DNA from: CAILZL01 sp963748005
Lineage (GTDB): Bacteria; Pseudomonadota; Gammaproteobacteria; Steroidobacterales; Steroidobacteraceae
Direction of reading: 5' to 3'
Assembly (NCBI GenBank): GCA_963748005.1
Contig: CAVVHH010000002.1
Span: 1,860,001 to 1,924,000 of the forward strand
DNA length: 64,000 bases
A program made the translations under genes and the position numbers. Shown here in pieces: positions 9,327-16,530 of this stretch. How positions within the stretch are numbered: position 1 is the stretch's first letter; each line of letters begins with the position of its first letter. A model generated the notes under the pieces. That model had not been told where the DNA came from, made no database searches, and saw nothing but the letters and a program-made list of their open reading frames with translations.

Positions 9327-9498
9327 TGGCAGGTGACAGCAATTGAGATTCGCCAATGCTAGGGGTTGTTGTCGAACTATTCCATCGCTGCGATGCAATC
9401 CATGCAATTGCCGGTGTCCGCAGACGCTGGACCGCGCCGCTGGCTGGGAGTAGTTTGCACACCTGTCAACAACTACGCCTGTCAGGAGATTCGAGCCG

Positions 9499-10011
9499 AT
9501 GTTGCGGCGTCCGGTGCATGTTCCCGCACGTGCTGTTTTGTTGCTGGGTTTGCTCGCCGGCTGCAGCACCAACCCCTATACGCAGCAGGTCGCCCCAGTT
9601 CCATCTGCCACCGGCGTTGCAGTCATGGACAGACTGGGCGATGAAATCGCACTGCGCGCCCTGTCGCTGGTGGGCAAGCCCTATCGCTACGGCGGCGCCG
9701 ACCTGCAGGGCTTTGATTGCAGCGGCATGGTGTACTTCATCCACCAGGCGCTGGGCATCGAAGTGCCGCGGACCGCGGCTGATCAGCAACACGCGGCGAT
9801 GACAGTCAGCAAGTCAGCGTTGCAGCCCGGCGATCTGTTGTTCTTCAGGACCACCAGCGCTCGACGCATTTCGCATGTGGGCGTGTATGTGGGCGAGAAC
9901 CGCTTTGTGCACGCGCCGCAGTCCGGCAAGCTGATTGAAGTGCGCACGCTGGACGATCAGTACTACGGTCCGCGTCTCGCCGGTACCGGGCGGTTTTATC
10001 CGGTCTCATGA
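9499..10011 (+). CDS. NlpC/P60-family murein endopeptidase lipoprotein
   Basis: The 170-residue protein begins with a lipoprotein signal (LLLGLLAGC, lipidated Cys near residue 22). The NlpC/P60 domain follows, with all three catalytic positions: Cys in GFDCSGM, His in RISHVGVYV and His in RFVHAPQ. Relatives such as Spr/MepS and NlpC cleave D-Glu-meso-DAP bonds in peptidoglycan cross-links. A GGAG stands nine bases before the ATG. It is transcribed divergently from the M28-like gene and converges on apbE. Confidence 0.93.
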   Translation: MLRRPVHVPARAVLLLGLLAGCSTNPYTQQVAPVPSATGVAVMDRLGDEIALRALSLVGKPYRYGGADLQGFDCSGMVYFIHQALGIEVPRTAADQQHAAMTVSKSALQPGDLLFFRTTSARRISHVGVYVGENRFVHAPQSGKLIEVRTLDDQYYGPRLAGTGRFYPVS

Positions 10012-10091
10012 AAAAACGTCCGCAGCTTTCACGGCGGGCGTGGCCAATTCATCTGAGGTAGGGGGCGTTCGTGAACTGCCCTTCCTGTCAA

Positions 10092-10140
10092 CAGGGCGGT
10101 TCATGGATAAACCATTTCCTTTGGTCACGAACCGCCCCTG
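10092..10140. terminator. Long inverted repeat between convergent genes
   Basis: CAGGGCGGTTC at 10092-10102 is matched by GAACCGCCC(C)TG at 10129-10140 across a 26-base loop. It sits between the ends of the NlpC gene and apbE and could act as a shared terminator or a processing hairpin. There is no long T run, so it would be atypical. Confidence 0.4.
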
Positions 10141-10153
10141 TAGCAGAGACAGA

Positions 10154-11074
10154 TCAACGCAGGCACCAGTACTTCACGCCTTCACTGTCCAGAAATGCTT
10201 CGGCCTGCGCGCCTTGCAGCATGGCCAGAGTGGTGTAGGTGCCTGCCTGTGTGCAGGTATCGGCGAGCACGGTGATGGAGCGTGGTGTCTGTTCGGCGGG
10301 CCAGCCGGTGCGGGCATCAATGATGTGACCGTAGTGCCTGCCCATGTATTCAATCACGCGCCGCGTATCGCCACTGGTGGCCATCGCGCCGCTGCGCAGC
10401 GGCACAACCTGTTGCGCATGATCCAGCTGCGCAACCGATTCGATGCCTACATGCCATGCGCCGTTTGCCGGTGGTGGGCCGATGGCGCGCAGATCGCCGC
10501 CGAAGTTGATCAACAGGGGTTCTCGTGTTTGCTTGGCAAGAATGTCAGCGACACGATCCACCGCGTACTCCTTGCCGATGCCACCGAAGTCCAGTTCCAT
10601 GCCGGCAGGCAGCGTGATGGCAGGCGCATGCCAGAGCACCCGTTGCCAGCCGATCAACTTCAGCAGATCACTGACCTGTGCCTGTGTTGGTGGCTGTGCA
10701 TTCGCGCCGAATTTCCAGATGCGGCGCAGTACCCCTGAAGTCAGGTCAAAGGCGTGCTCGCTGAGTTGCCACAGCAATTGCCCGTAGTCGAGCAGGAGCG
10801 CGGTTTCGGCATCGACCTCGATCGGTTTGCCGTTGCTGGTGTTGATGGCATGAATCACGCTGTCGTCGCGATAGCGACTGAACTTGCGTTCAATGCGCAG
10901 CGCTTCCTGCGCCGCCAGTTCAGTGAGCCGCCGAGCCAGTGCAGCGTCCTGAGTTTCGATCAACAGCTCGCAGGGATTGGCCATGGCAGTGAATGCACCT
11001 CGCCAGAGCTGCCTGCCGGGTGCGTGACTTTCCAGTAGCGACAGATCAGGCGAGGCGGGTTCGGTCCGGTTCAT
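10154..11074 (-). CDS. apbE: FAD:protein FMN transferase
   Basis: The 306 residues carry the ApbE signatures: ERKFSRYRDDSVIHAIN, the metal/FAD site DFGGIGKEYAVDR, the SGAMATSGDTRR loop and HIIDARTGWPA. ApbE cuts FAD and attaches FMN through a phosphoester bond to Ser/Thr in Dxx(S/T)GA(S/T) motifs of target proteins. Many ApbE proteins are periplasmic lipoproteins. This one has no signal peptide or lipobox, so it may act in the cytoplasm unless exported another way. It lies downstream of the TlpA-DUF4266-DUF3570 operon in the same direction, separated by a repeat element, and the DUF3570 protein contains a candidate target motif. Confidence 0.93.
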   Translation of the reverse strand: MNRTEPASPDLSLLESHAPGRQLWRGAFTAMANPCELLIETQDAALARRLTELAAQEALRIERKFSRYRDDSVIHAINTSNGKPIEVDAETALLLDYGQLLWQLSEHAFDLTSGVLRRIWKFGANAQPPTQAQVSDLLKLIGWQRVLWHAPAITLPAGMELDFGGIGKEYAVDRVADILAKQTREPLLINFGGDLRAIGPPPANGAWHVGIESVAQLDHAQQVVPLRSGAMATSGDTRRVIEYMGRHYGHIIDARTGWPAEQTPRSITVLADTCTQAGTYTTLAMLQGAQAEAFLDSEGVKYWCLR

Positions 11075-11133
11075 GCGCTACATCGTTGTTGCCAATAAGG
11101 TGCAAGTCAACATTCAACGTTACGCTGTTCTCA

Positions 11134-11231
11134 ACCTCTCCCCTGGCGGGAGAGGTCGCGCATGGCGCGGGTGAGGGGTTTCGTGAACGATTCAAGACCC
11201 TCACCCTGACCCTCTCCCTGAGGGAGAGGGG
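11134..11231. repeat. Interspersed palindromic repeat (CCTCTCCC/GGGAGAGG type)
   Basis: Three nested inverted repeats are visible. CCTCTCCC with GGGAGAGG (11135-11155) and CCCTCTCCCT with AGGGAGAGGG (11210-11230) are hairpins. GGGTGAGGG (about 11169) pairs with CCCTCACCC (about 11198). This composition is that of REP/MITE-like elements common between proteobacterial genes. It sits between DUF3570 and apbE and may attenuate transcription or protect mRNA ends. A related but distinct element is at 22936-23030. Confidence 0.7.
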
Positions 11232-11252
11232 ACTGGGAGGGATCAGGTGAAA

Positions 11253-12563
11253 CTAAAACCCGAACTTCACTCCAAACTGCACCAGCACTGCCGACAACGA
11301 GGGCACCAGCTCACTGAAGGTATTCAATACGCCAATGTTGCTGCCGGGCGAGGCTTCGCCGGTCTGGTTGTAGTACGACGCGCGCACACTGTATTCATTA
11401 CCCGAGCTGCCCTGCCAAGCGTACTTGGCGCCGATCGTCCAGCTGTTCATCTTTGCCAGGCGATAGTCGGCAGAGGCAAACTCGGGCAATGGCTGGTTAT
11501 TGATCAGCACTGTCTTGTAGAAATCAGCGGCTGTCTGGGTGTAGTAACGAACCTGTGGCTCCAGCGATGCGCCCTCGCTCATGTTCCAGTGATACCGCGC
11601 TTCAACCGTATGCGAGCTGATGCCCCAGTCATCGGTCATGTACCGGTAGTTCACCGCAAACGAGTCGCGATCCAGCGCATAGCGATACTCGGTGAACACG
11701 CTGGTGCGCGTGCGCGAGTCCGGACGTTTTTCATAGCGGTAGTAACGCATGCTGGCATCGGTGGGACTGACCACCGGACGACCGGTGAGCGGATCGACCA
11801 CCGACAGCACCTTGTAAGGATCATTCATGTAGCCGCTGGCAGCACTGAAACTCAGCACCACATCGATCAACGAACGGCGATTGATGATCTGGGTGGCGCC
11901 CAGCAATACATCCAGCACTGTCTTGGTTTCCTTGCTGCCAGCGCGATTGGGGGTGACACCCGCCGGACGCATGGCGCTGAACGTGATCGGCACTCCGCCT
12001 ACGGGATTGCTGCTGTCGCTGCCGAATGCTGTGGCTGCGAACAAAGTGGTGTTCTTCTGATTCAGGTCGGTTTCCCAGCGCAGATTCAGACCGGCATGCA
12101 TGTAGTCATGTTCTCCAGATGCATCCAGTCCACCCTGCAAACGCGATGCGGCGCCGATGGCCGTGGTGTAGCTACCGCTGGCAGCAAAGCGCGTATCGTG
12201 AAAGGTGTCGTCCAGCGGGTGTTCACCGGCAGCAATTTTGTAACTGCCCTGACCAGAAGGTCGCGTGAAAGTCTGCACGCTGTCGGTCTTGACCGCGCCC
12301 GAAGGCGACGCGCCGGTGAGTGTGTCCACCGTCAGACCGATATCGAATTTGCGATCTTCGTCCACCTGATGCGCTATCGCGGCGCGCGCGCTCATGTCCT
12401 GGACACGGCCCTGATCTTCACCGTAGTACAGCAACGCCGAATCGACGACCCAGTCCTTGTCGCTCAGATCGGCGGCCTGGGCGGGTGCAGAGCCCAGCAG
12501 GCTGCATGCAGCTGCAGCCAGCGACGCACCGATAGTGGGTTTGTTCTTCAGTTGCATCCGCAA
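11253..12563 (-). CDS. DUF3570 outer-membrane beta-barrel with a flavinylation-like motif
   Basis: The 436-residue protein has a signal peptide (cleavage near PAQAADLS, residue 31). The rest is alternating beta strands ending in VQFGVKFGF, whose terminal Phe is typical of Bam-assembled outer-membrane barrels. The sequence matches DUF3570 as I know it. At residues 80-86 is D-T-L-T-G-A-S, which fits the Dxx(S/T)GA(S/T) consensus that ApbE modifies, making Ser86 the predicted FMN acceptor. The start overlaps DUF4266 by 16 bases. TlpA, DUF4266, DUF3570 and apbE lie in one direction, which suggests an envelope redox function; none has been shown here. Confidence 0.85.
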   Translation of the reverse strand: MRMQLKNKPTIGASLAAAACSLLGSAPAQAADLSDKDWVVDSALLYYGEDQGRVQDMSARAAIAHQVDEDRKFDIGLTVDTLTGASPSGAVKTDSVQTFTRPSGQGSYKIAAGEHPLDDTFHDTRFAASGSYTTAIGAASRLQGGLDASGEHDYMHAGLNLRWETDLNQKNTTLFAATAFGSDSSNPVGGVPITFSAMRPAGVTPNRAGSKETKTVLDVLLGATQIINRRSLIDVVLSFSAASGYMNDPYKVLSVVDPLTGRPVVSPTDASMRYYRYEKRPDSRTRTSVFTEYRYALDRDSFAVNYRYMTDDWGISSHTVEARYHWNMSEGASLEPQVRYYTQTAADFYKTVLINNQPLPEFASADYRLAKMNSWTIGAKYAWQGSSGNEYSVRASYYNQTGEASPGSNIGVLNTFSELVPSLSAVLVQFGVKFGF

Positions 12564-12769
12564 CCTCCGCCCGCAAAGCCACGGCCGCCACTGGTGGCTT
12601 CCTTGCTGAAGTAAATGTGTTCATCAATGGATGTGTCCAGGGCGCTGGGCTGCATGTCGGCGCGCGCATGTAAATCGCGTTCCCACGGCTTCACGCCCAG
12701 CGAACTGCAGGCGCTCACTACGCTCAGGCACAGCGTGGCCACTAGCCACTTGCACAGGGCTCGGGTCAT
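12548..12769 (-). CDS. DUF4266 small lipoprotein with a Gly/Cys-rich C terminus
   Basis: This 73-residue protein has a lipoprotein signal ending in VVSAC (Cys21). A short conserved part follows (KPWERDLHARADM, then EHIYFSKEATSGGRG), and the protein ends in GGGCGCN. These are DUF4266 features. The two C-terminal cysteines could bind metal or be redox partners of the TlpA-like thioredoxin encoded three bases upstream. The start codon follows the thioredoxin stop directly, and its 3' end overlaps DUF3570 by 16 bases, so the three genes are one translationally coupled operon. Its function is unknown. Confidence 0.85.
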   Translation of the reverse strand: MTRALCKWLVATLCLSVVSACSSLGVKPWERDLHARADMQPSALDTSIDEHIYFSKEATSGGRGFAGGGCGCN

Positions 12770-12772
12770 GGA

Positions 12773-13255
12773 TTACTCCTTCAGCAATTGTTCGATTTCC
12801 TGTTCGCGCGCCGCCTGTTGGGCTTCACGAAAACCGGCGTGTTGTCTGACGATCTTGCCGTTGCGATCCAGCAGGAAACTGGTGGGCATGGCGCTGACTT
12901 CCAGCCTGGTGGCAAGGTCACCCTTGGGGTCGTACTCAATGCGGAATTGCGCCGGTGTGGTTTGCAGAAATTCCGCGGCCAGTTGTTTGTCACTGTCCAT
13001 GTTCACGGCGATCACCGTCAGGCCCTGCGCACCGTATTTCTTCTGCAGCGCATTCATCCACGGAAACGACTTGCGGCAGGGCGCGCACCATGAAGCCCAG
13101 AAATCCAGCAGCACTACTTTGCCTTTGGCGCTTTGAATGAGCGGTGCGCTGGAAATATCAGTCACAGCTGCGTGTGTGACGCCGATGCTTAGCAAGGCAA
13201 AGAATCCGGCTGTCGCAATACAGCGAACCCAGCGACGCAAACGTTTTCCCGGCAT
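12773..13255 (-). CDS. TlpA-like thioredoxin-fold protein, envelope-anchored
   Basis: The 160 residues begin with a basic stretch and a hydrophobic segment (CIATAGFFALLSIGVTHA) that is either a signal peptide or an anchor. A thioredoxin fold follows, with WASWCAPCRKSFP as the redox site and a conserved MPTSFLLDRNGKIV segment containing the cis-proline. TlpA/ResA-like proteins reduce specific periplasmic disulfides, for instance in cytochrome c or copper-centre maturation. As the first gene of the DUF4266-DUF3570 operon, its likely partner is the Cys-rich tail of DUF4266; that link is inferred. Confidence 0.9.
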   Translation of the reverse strand: MPGKRLRRWVRCIATAGFFALLSIGVTHAAVTDISSAPLIQSAKGKVVLLDFWASWCAPCRKSFPWMNALQKKYGAQGLTVIAVNMDSDKQLAAEFLQTTPAQFRIEYDPKGDLATRLEVSAMPTSFLLDRNGKIVRQHAGFREAQQAAREQEIEQLLKE

Positions 13256-13516
13256 GGCGGGCTCCGATTGTGTGAGTGACTGGTCGGTCAGACGGACATG
13301 GCCATCACAATCAATCGTAATCAGTTACACACAGTGAAATTTGTTATGGCGTCTGCATGTCAGCAGGTACAGCGCTTCATTCAGGTTCGATTCAGATTTG
13401 AGTGTGGCGTTGAGCATTCGCGCGAATGTCCGGCAGGCGTATTCGTATTAGCGAGAGCTTCACTGAATGTGCCGACTTCAGAACACCAGACTCGAGCCCG
13501 ACTTGCTCCAGGTCAG

Positions 13517-14146
13517 TTACCTGTCGGCCTTGCCCTGATCCGCCGCCCGCCACAGATACCAGCTCGCCACTGAACGATACGGCGCCCAGCGTGCGCCATA
13601 GGCCTTGAGCTGTTTGGGTGTCGGCATCTTGCGTTTGTTGAACGCCAGCATGTAACCCTTGCGTACGCCGAAGTCATCCACCGGCAATACATCGGGTCGG
13701 CCAAGCCGGAACATCAACAACATCTCCACCGTCCAGCGACCGATGCCGCGCACCCTGGTGAGCCTCTCAATGATGATTTCATCATCCAGCACGTGCAGCT
13801 CATCCAGCATGGGCAGCGTACCATCCAGCGTCTTGGTCGACAGATCACGCAACGCCAGCAGCTTGTTGCGCGACAGCCCCGCGCCACGCAGCGGGTCGTC
13901 GGCACACCCAGCTATATCCTGCGCAGTGAACCCCGGTGCCGAATGCGGAAACAGATCGCACACCCGCTGCAGGATGGTGGCCGCCGCCTTGCCATGCAGC
14001 TGCTGATAGACAATGGCGCGCGCCAGCGCCATGAACAGCTCGTGGGTTTCGTTCACTTCCATGCGGCAGGGACCGATGCGTTCGATCAGTGCCGCCAGCT
14101 TTGCATCGCTGGTGCGCAGATGTTTGAGAGCGACGCGGGTGTTCAT
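13517..14146 (-). CDS. DNA-3-methyladenine glycosylase II-like (HhH-GPD) repair enzyme
   Basis: The 209 residues form an HhH-GPD glycosylase without the AlkA N-terminal domain. The helix-hairpin-helix is visible as RLTRVRGIGRWTVEML, and the catalytic aspartate is in LPVDDFGVRKG. Such enzymes remove alkylated purines from DNA. The ATG overlaps the stop of the integron integrase gene by four bases (ATGA), so both are probably made from one SOS-controlled transcript. I saw no separate promoter in front of it. The convergent region downstream to 13255 holds nothing clear. Confidence 0.92.
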   Translation of the reverse strand: MNTRVALKHLRTSDAKLAALIERIGPCRMEVNETHELFMALARAIVYQQLHGKAAATILQRVCDLFPHSAPGFTAQDIAGCADDPLRGAGLSRNKLLALRDLSTKTLDGTLPMLDELHVLDDEIIIERLTRVRGIGRWTVEMLLMFRLGRPDVLPVDDFGVRKGYMLAFNKRKMPTPKQLKAYGARWAPYRSVASWYLWRAADQGKADR

Positions 14147-15105
14147 CTTGCATCCAGTGGGCTGACTACGCCACGCCCGCCTTTGTTGAGTACATGTGTG
14201 TAGATCATGGTGGTGCTCACGTCCTTATGGCCGAGAAGCTCCTGGACAGTACGAATGTCATAGCCGGACTGCAACAAGTGGGTGGCGAATGAATGGCGCA
14301 GGGTGTGGGGAGTGGCGGTTTTATGGATGCCCGTCTTGCGCAAGGCGTCGCGCATGCTGCGTTGAATGGCTTTGTCGTCGGCATGATGTCTCGATATTCG
14401 ATCCGAGCGTGGATCTTTGGAGATGCGCGAGGAAGGAAAGATATATTGCCAGGGCCATGACTTACCTGCCGCCGGGTATTTGCGCGCCAATGCAAATGGC
14501 ATGTAAACCTCGCCGTATCCCGCACGCAGATCAGCCTGATGTAACAGTTCAACCCGTTTCAAGTGTTCCCGCAGAGGTGCGGCCAGCGATTGTGGCAGCA
14601 TGGTGATGCGATCCTTGAAGCCCTTACCATCTCGAATCAATATCTCGCAGCGCTCGAAATCCACGTCCTTGACACGCAGCGACACGCACTCCTGGATACG
14701 CATGCCGGTGCCATACAGCAGGCGCAATATCAGTCCCACTGTGCCATCCACATGTTCCAGCATGGAGTTCACTTCGCGTACGGTCAGCACCACCGGCAGA
14801 TACTTGGGTCGCTTGGCGGTTTCCACGTTGTCCAGCCACGGCAGCTGGATATTCAGCACCTCCTTGTACAAAAACAGAAGGGCGCTCTTGGCCTGATTCT
14901 GGGTGGAGGCCGACACCTTTCCCTTGACGGCGAGCGTAGTCAGAAACTGCTCGACTTCGGTGGCGCCCATGTCGCATGGATGACGTTTGTGGTGAAACAG
15001 CACAAAGCGTTTAACCCACTGCACATAGGTCTCTTCAGTGCGCATGCTGTAGTGCTTGAGCCTGATCTTGTTTCTAACCTGATCAAGCAGCTTGGGTTGT
15101 TCCAT
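14143..15105 (-). CDS. intI: Integron integrase (site-specific tyrosine recombinase)
   Basis: The 320-residue protein has a SAM-like N-terminal DNA-binding domain (KHYSMRTEETYVQWVKRF) and a catalytic domain with all tyrosine-recombinase residues: Arg in GTGMRIQECVSLR, HTLRHSFATHLL, the LLGHKDVSTT His and the nucleophile in MIYTHV. Between these lies the extra segment found only in integron integrases (ALARKYPAAGKSWPWQYIFP), needed to bind folded attC hairpins. GGAGG precedes the ATG. It is divergent from three gene cassettes, the classic integron layout. It has no stop or frameshift and looks functional. Confidence 0.96.
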   Translation of the reverse strand: MEQPKLLDQVRNKIRLKHYSMRTEETYVQWVKRFVLFHHKRHPCDMGATEVEQFLTTLAVKGKVSASTQNQAKSALLFLYKEVLNIQLPWLDNVETAKRPKYLPVVLTVREVNSMLEHVDGTVGLILRLLYGTGMRIQECVSLRVKDVDFERCEILIRDGKGFKDRITMLPQSLAAPLREHLKRVELLHQADLRAGYGEVYMPFALARKYPAAGKSWPWQYIFPSSRISKDPRSDRISRHHADDKAIQRSMRDALRKTGIHKTATPHTLRHSFATHLLQSGYDIRTVQELLGHKDVSTTMIYTHVLNKGGRGVVSPLDAR

Positions 15106-15193
15106 GTACCCTCCAAAGTCCTACTTGCTGTTTCGTTTTATTGCGTGCTACAACGCCGCAACTGATTGAACTGAAAAGGAAGCAAGGCTATGG

Positions 15194-15209
15194 CTGATAA
15201 TATATACAG
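15194..15209. promoter_or_regulatory. LexA (SOS) box in the intI promoter
   Basis: Read on the minus strand the site begins TACTGTATATAT, identical to the first twelve bases of the enterobacterial LexA consensus, and has the core CTGT-N8-TCAG, one base from CTGT-N8-ACAG. It overlaps the predicted -10 of intI. SOS control of integrases is known from other integrons. Confidence 0.75.
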
Positions 15210-15228
15210 TACTAAGTCCCTTTGTAAA
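15201..15228 (-). promoter_or_regulatory. Predicted intI promoter
   Basis: On the minus strand TTTACA (15228-15223) is followed after 16 bases by TATATA (15206-15201), about 95 bases before the intI start. The -10 lies inside the LexA-like box. An alternative -10 is TATTAT slightly downstream. Confidence 0.5.
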
Positions 15229-15266
15229 GGGCCAATTAGGGCCCCGAAAAATGGTCTCTACTTGTA

Positions 15267-15273
15267 GTTAGAT
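15267..15273 (+). other. attI recombination point (GTTAGAT)
   Basis: The core GTTAGAT fits the GTTRRRY consensus and lies 162 bases from the intI start, between the integrase and the first cassette. Strand exchange would be between G15267 and T15268. The downstream TTAGAT belongs to cassette 1, whose own attC begins with the exact complement ATCTAAC. Confidence 0.75.
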
Positions 15274-15280
15274 CGAACAA

Positions 15281-15787
15281 GTGACCGCACCACTCACCCC
15301 ACCGTTCTTAGACTGGCCGTGCGTCCCATACGTCGGTGTTGGCTGCATCGTCGAGCTCGACGGTAAGATTCTGCTCGTTCGACAGCATCGAGGGCGGTGG
15401 TCTGCGCCTGGCGGTCACTTGGACTTTGGGGAGTCACCCGCTGCATGCGCCGCTAGGGAAACCCTAGAGGAAACGGGCGTGGTTGTTTCAAACGTTCGCT
15501 TCGTCGCTATCACGAACGACGTACTAGATGATGTAGGTAAGCACTACATCACCGTCTGGATGCGCGGCGATGCTACCGGCGACAATATCACCATAAATGA
15601 CGGCGTCGAGATTGCGGATGCCGGCTGGTTTGCGGCGGAGGAGTGTCCGCACCCAATCCACAGATACTTTGAGAATCTCGTCTGTGGTCGATCTATGCCA
15701 GGCGACCCGGACGAATTGCCGGAGACCTTGCGTCGCCTCGGGGCCTTGGTGCAGATTCGATCTAACCCGTCGTCGGAGCGGCCGTGA
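15281..15787 (+). CDS. Integron cassette 1: NUDIX hydrolase
   Basis: The 168-residue protein starts with GTG only 13 bases after the attI crossover. The NUDIX box is complete: G-HLDFG-E-SPAACAA-RE-T-LEETGV, with the Mg-binding glutamates in place. NUDIX enzymes hydrolyse nucleoside diphosphates linked to other groups, often as sanitising or signalling steps; the substrate here is unknown. The last nine codons lie inside the attC site, a common feature of cassette genes. No promoter is visible in the cassette, so expression probably depends on an upstream Pc promoter. Confidence 0.9.
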   Translation: MTAPLTPPFLDWPCVPYVGVGCIVELDGKILLVRQHRGRWSAPGGHLDFGESPAACAARETLEETGVVVSNVRFVAITNDVLDDVGKHYITVWMRGDATGDNITINDGVEIADAGWFAAEECPHPIHRYFENLVCGRSMPGDPDELPETLRRLGALVQIRSNPSSERP

Positions 15788-15845
15788 TCCATAAACTGCA
15801 CATCACGTGGCGTTGGCGGGCGGCCGCTCAACTAGGTCGTTAGCT
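15760..15845 (+). other. attC site of cassette 1
   Basis: R'' is ATCTAAC (15760-15766) and R' is GTTAGCT (15839-15845). The inner arms GGAGCGGCCG and CGGCCGCTC are complementary and would form the main stem of the single-stranded hairpin. R'' is the exact complement of the 5' end of the same cassette. Length is 86 bases. Confidence 0.88.
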
Positions 15846-15848
15846 CGC

Positions 15849-16397
15849 ATGAGAACCGGCATTGCATTTGTGATTTCAGCTATCGCCGCAGGATGCTCAG
15901 CGTTTACTGGCATCTCGTCTGCATATCCAAAAGGGTGGCCAGAAATTGTGAGCGAACCGGCTGGCTGTCCCAACATAAATGGACGTTACGAAAGCCAAGG
16001 TGGTTACTCATTCTTGCCCGAAGAAAATGAGAATTCTCTTGTCCATCGCTTTGGTGGAGAGTATGGGCGCTCGGTGCGTATAGAGCTTTCTTCGGATCAG
16101 CTGACCGTTGATATGGAAACAATTGAAGGTGCGCTCTTTCAAAAAGTACTGTCCGGAGCGGATGGGGATTTTGCCTGTGGGCATGGCGTCCTTGTGCTTA
16201 AGCCAATTTTGCAAAGTGGAGGCGATGGAACGGGAGGCTATCGATCAGAGCGCAGACTTGTGCTGCATCGAGCCAATAATGGTGACTTGATAGGCGAGGA
16301 TCGCCTCTTTTCGGTCGGTGCATTTCTTTGGGTGGTCCCAATTTCGGGGTCACAGGTATTTTGGTATCGGTGGCGGGCACAAACAAATGAGAGCTAA
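15849..16397 (+). CDS. Integron cassette 2: unknown lipoprotein
   Basis: Only the ATG at 15849 lies inside the cassette (15840-16472); earlier in-frame ATGs belong to cassette 1. The 182-residue product opens with a lipoprotein signal (FVISAIAAGC, Cys near residue 16). The mature part has no domain I recognise. It includes an ESQGGYSF...GGEYGRSVRIELSS region suggesting beta structure and two further cysteines. The TAA stop overlaps the R'' box of attC2. Its codon use is less GC-rich than that of the flanking chromosome, as expected for an acquired cassette. Confidence 0.8.
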   Translation: MRTGIAFVISAIAAGCSAFTGISSAYPKGWPEIVSEPAGCPNINGRYESQGGYSFLPEENENSLVHRFGGEYGRSVRIELSSDQLTVDMETIEGALFQKVLSGADGDFACGHGVLVLKPILQSGGDGTGGYRSERRLVLHRANNGDLIGEDRLFSVGAFLWVVPISGSQVFWYRWRAQTNES

Positions 16398-16478
16398 CAA
16401 TTGCTTCGTGCCGACGCGAGTAAGCGTTGTGCCATCCTTTCAATGCCGTGCCCGCGCGGCACAAACAAAGCGTTGGGC
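16392..16478 (+). other. attC site of cassette 2
   Basis: R'' AGCTAAC (16392-16398) is the exact complement of the cassette's own GTTAGCT end, and R' is GTTGGGC (16472-16478). GTGCCG near the left and CGGCAC near the right form the inner stem. Length is 87 bases, and the stop codon of the cassette gene lies in R''. Confidence 0.88.
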
Positions 16479-16530
16479 GTAAGTCTTGAGGACGTCTGAT
16501 ACCAAGTCGAGCCATGCCCTAGGAGCAAAA

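Noticed and set aside
9327..9572. 82-codon extension of the M28-like protein
   Set aside because: Composition is not protein-like and the signal peptide starts at 9326.
10092..10140. Riboswitch upstream of apbE
   Set aside because: It lies past the 3' ends of two convergent genes, not before a start.
14143..15105. Phage or transposon integrase
   Set aside because: The integron-specific insert and adjacent attC array identify IntI; no phage genes are present.
15807..15848. Earlier start for the cassette 2 gene
   Set aside because: It lies in cassette 1's attC site, outside the cassette, and hides the lipoprotein signal.
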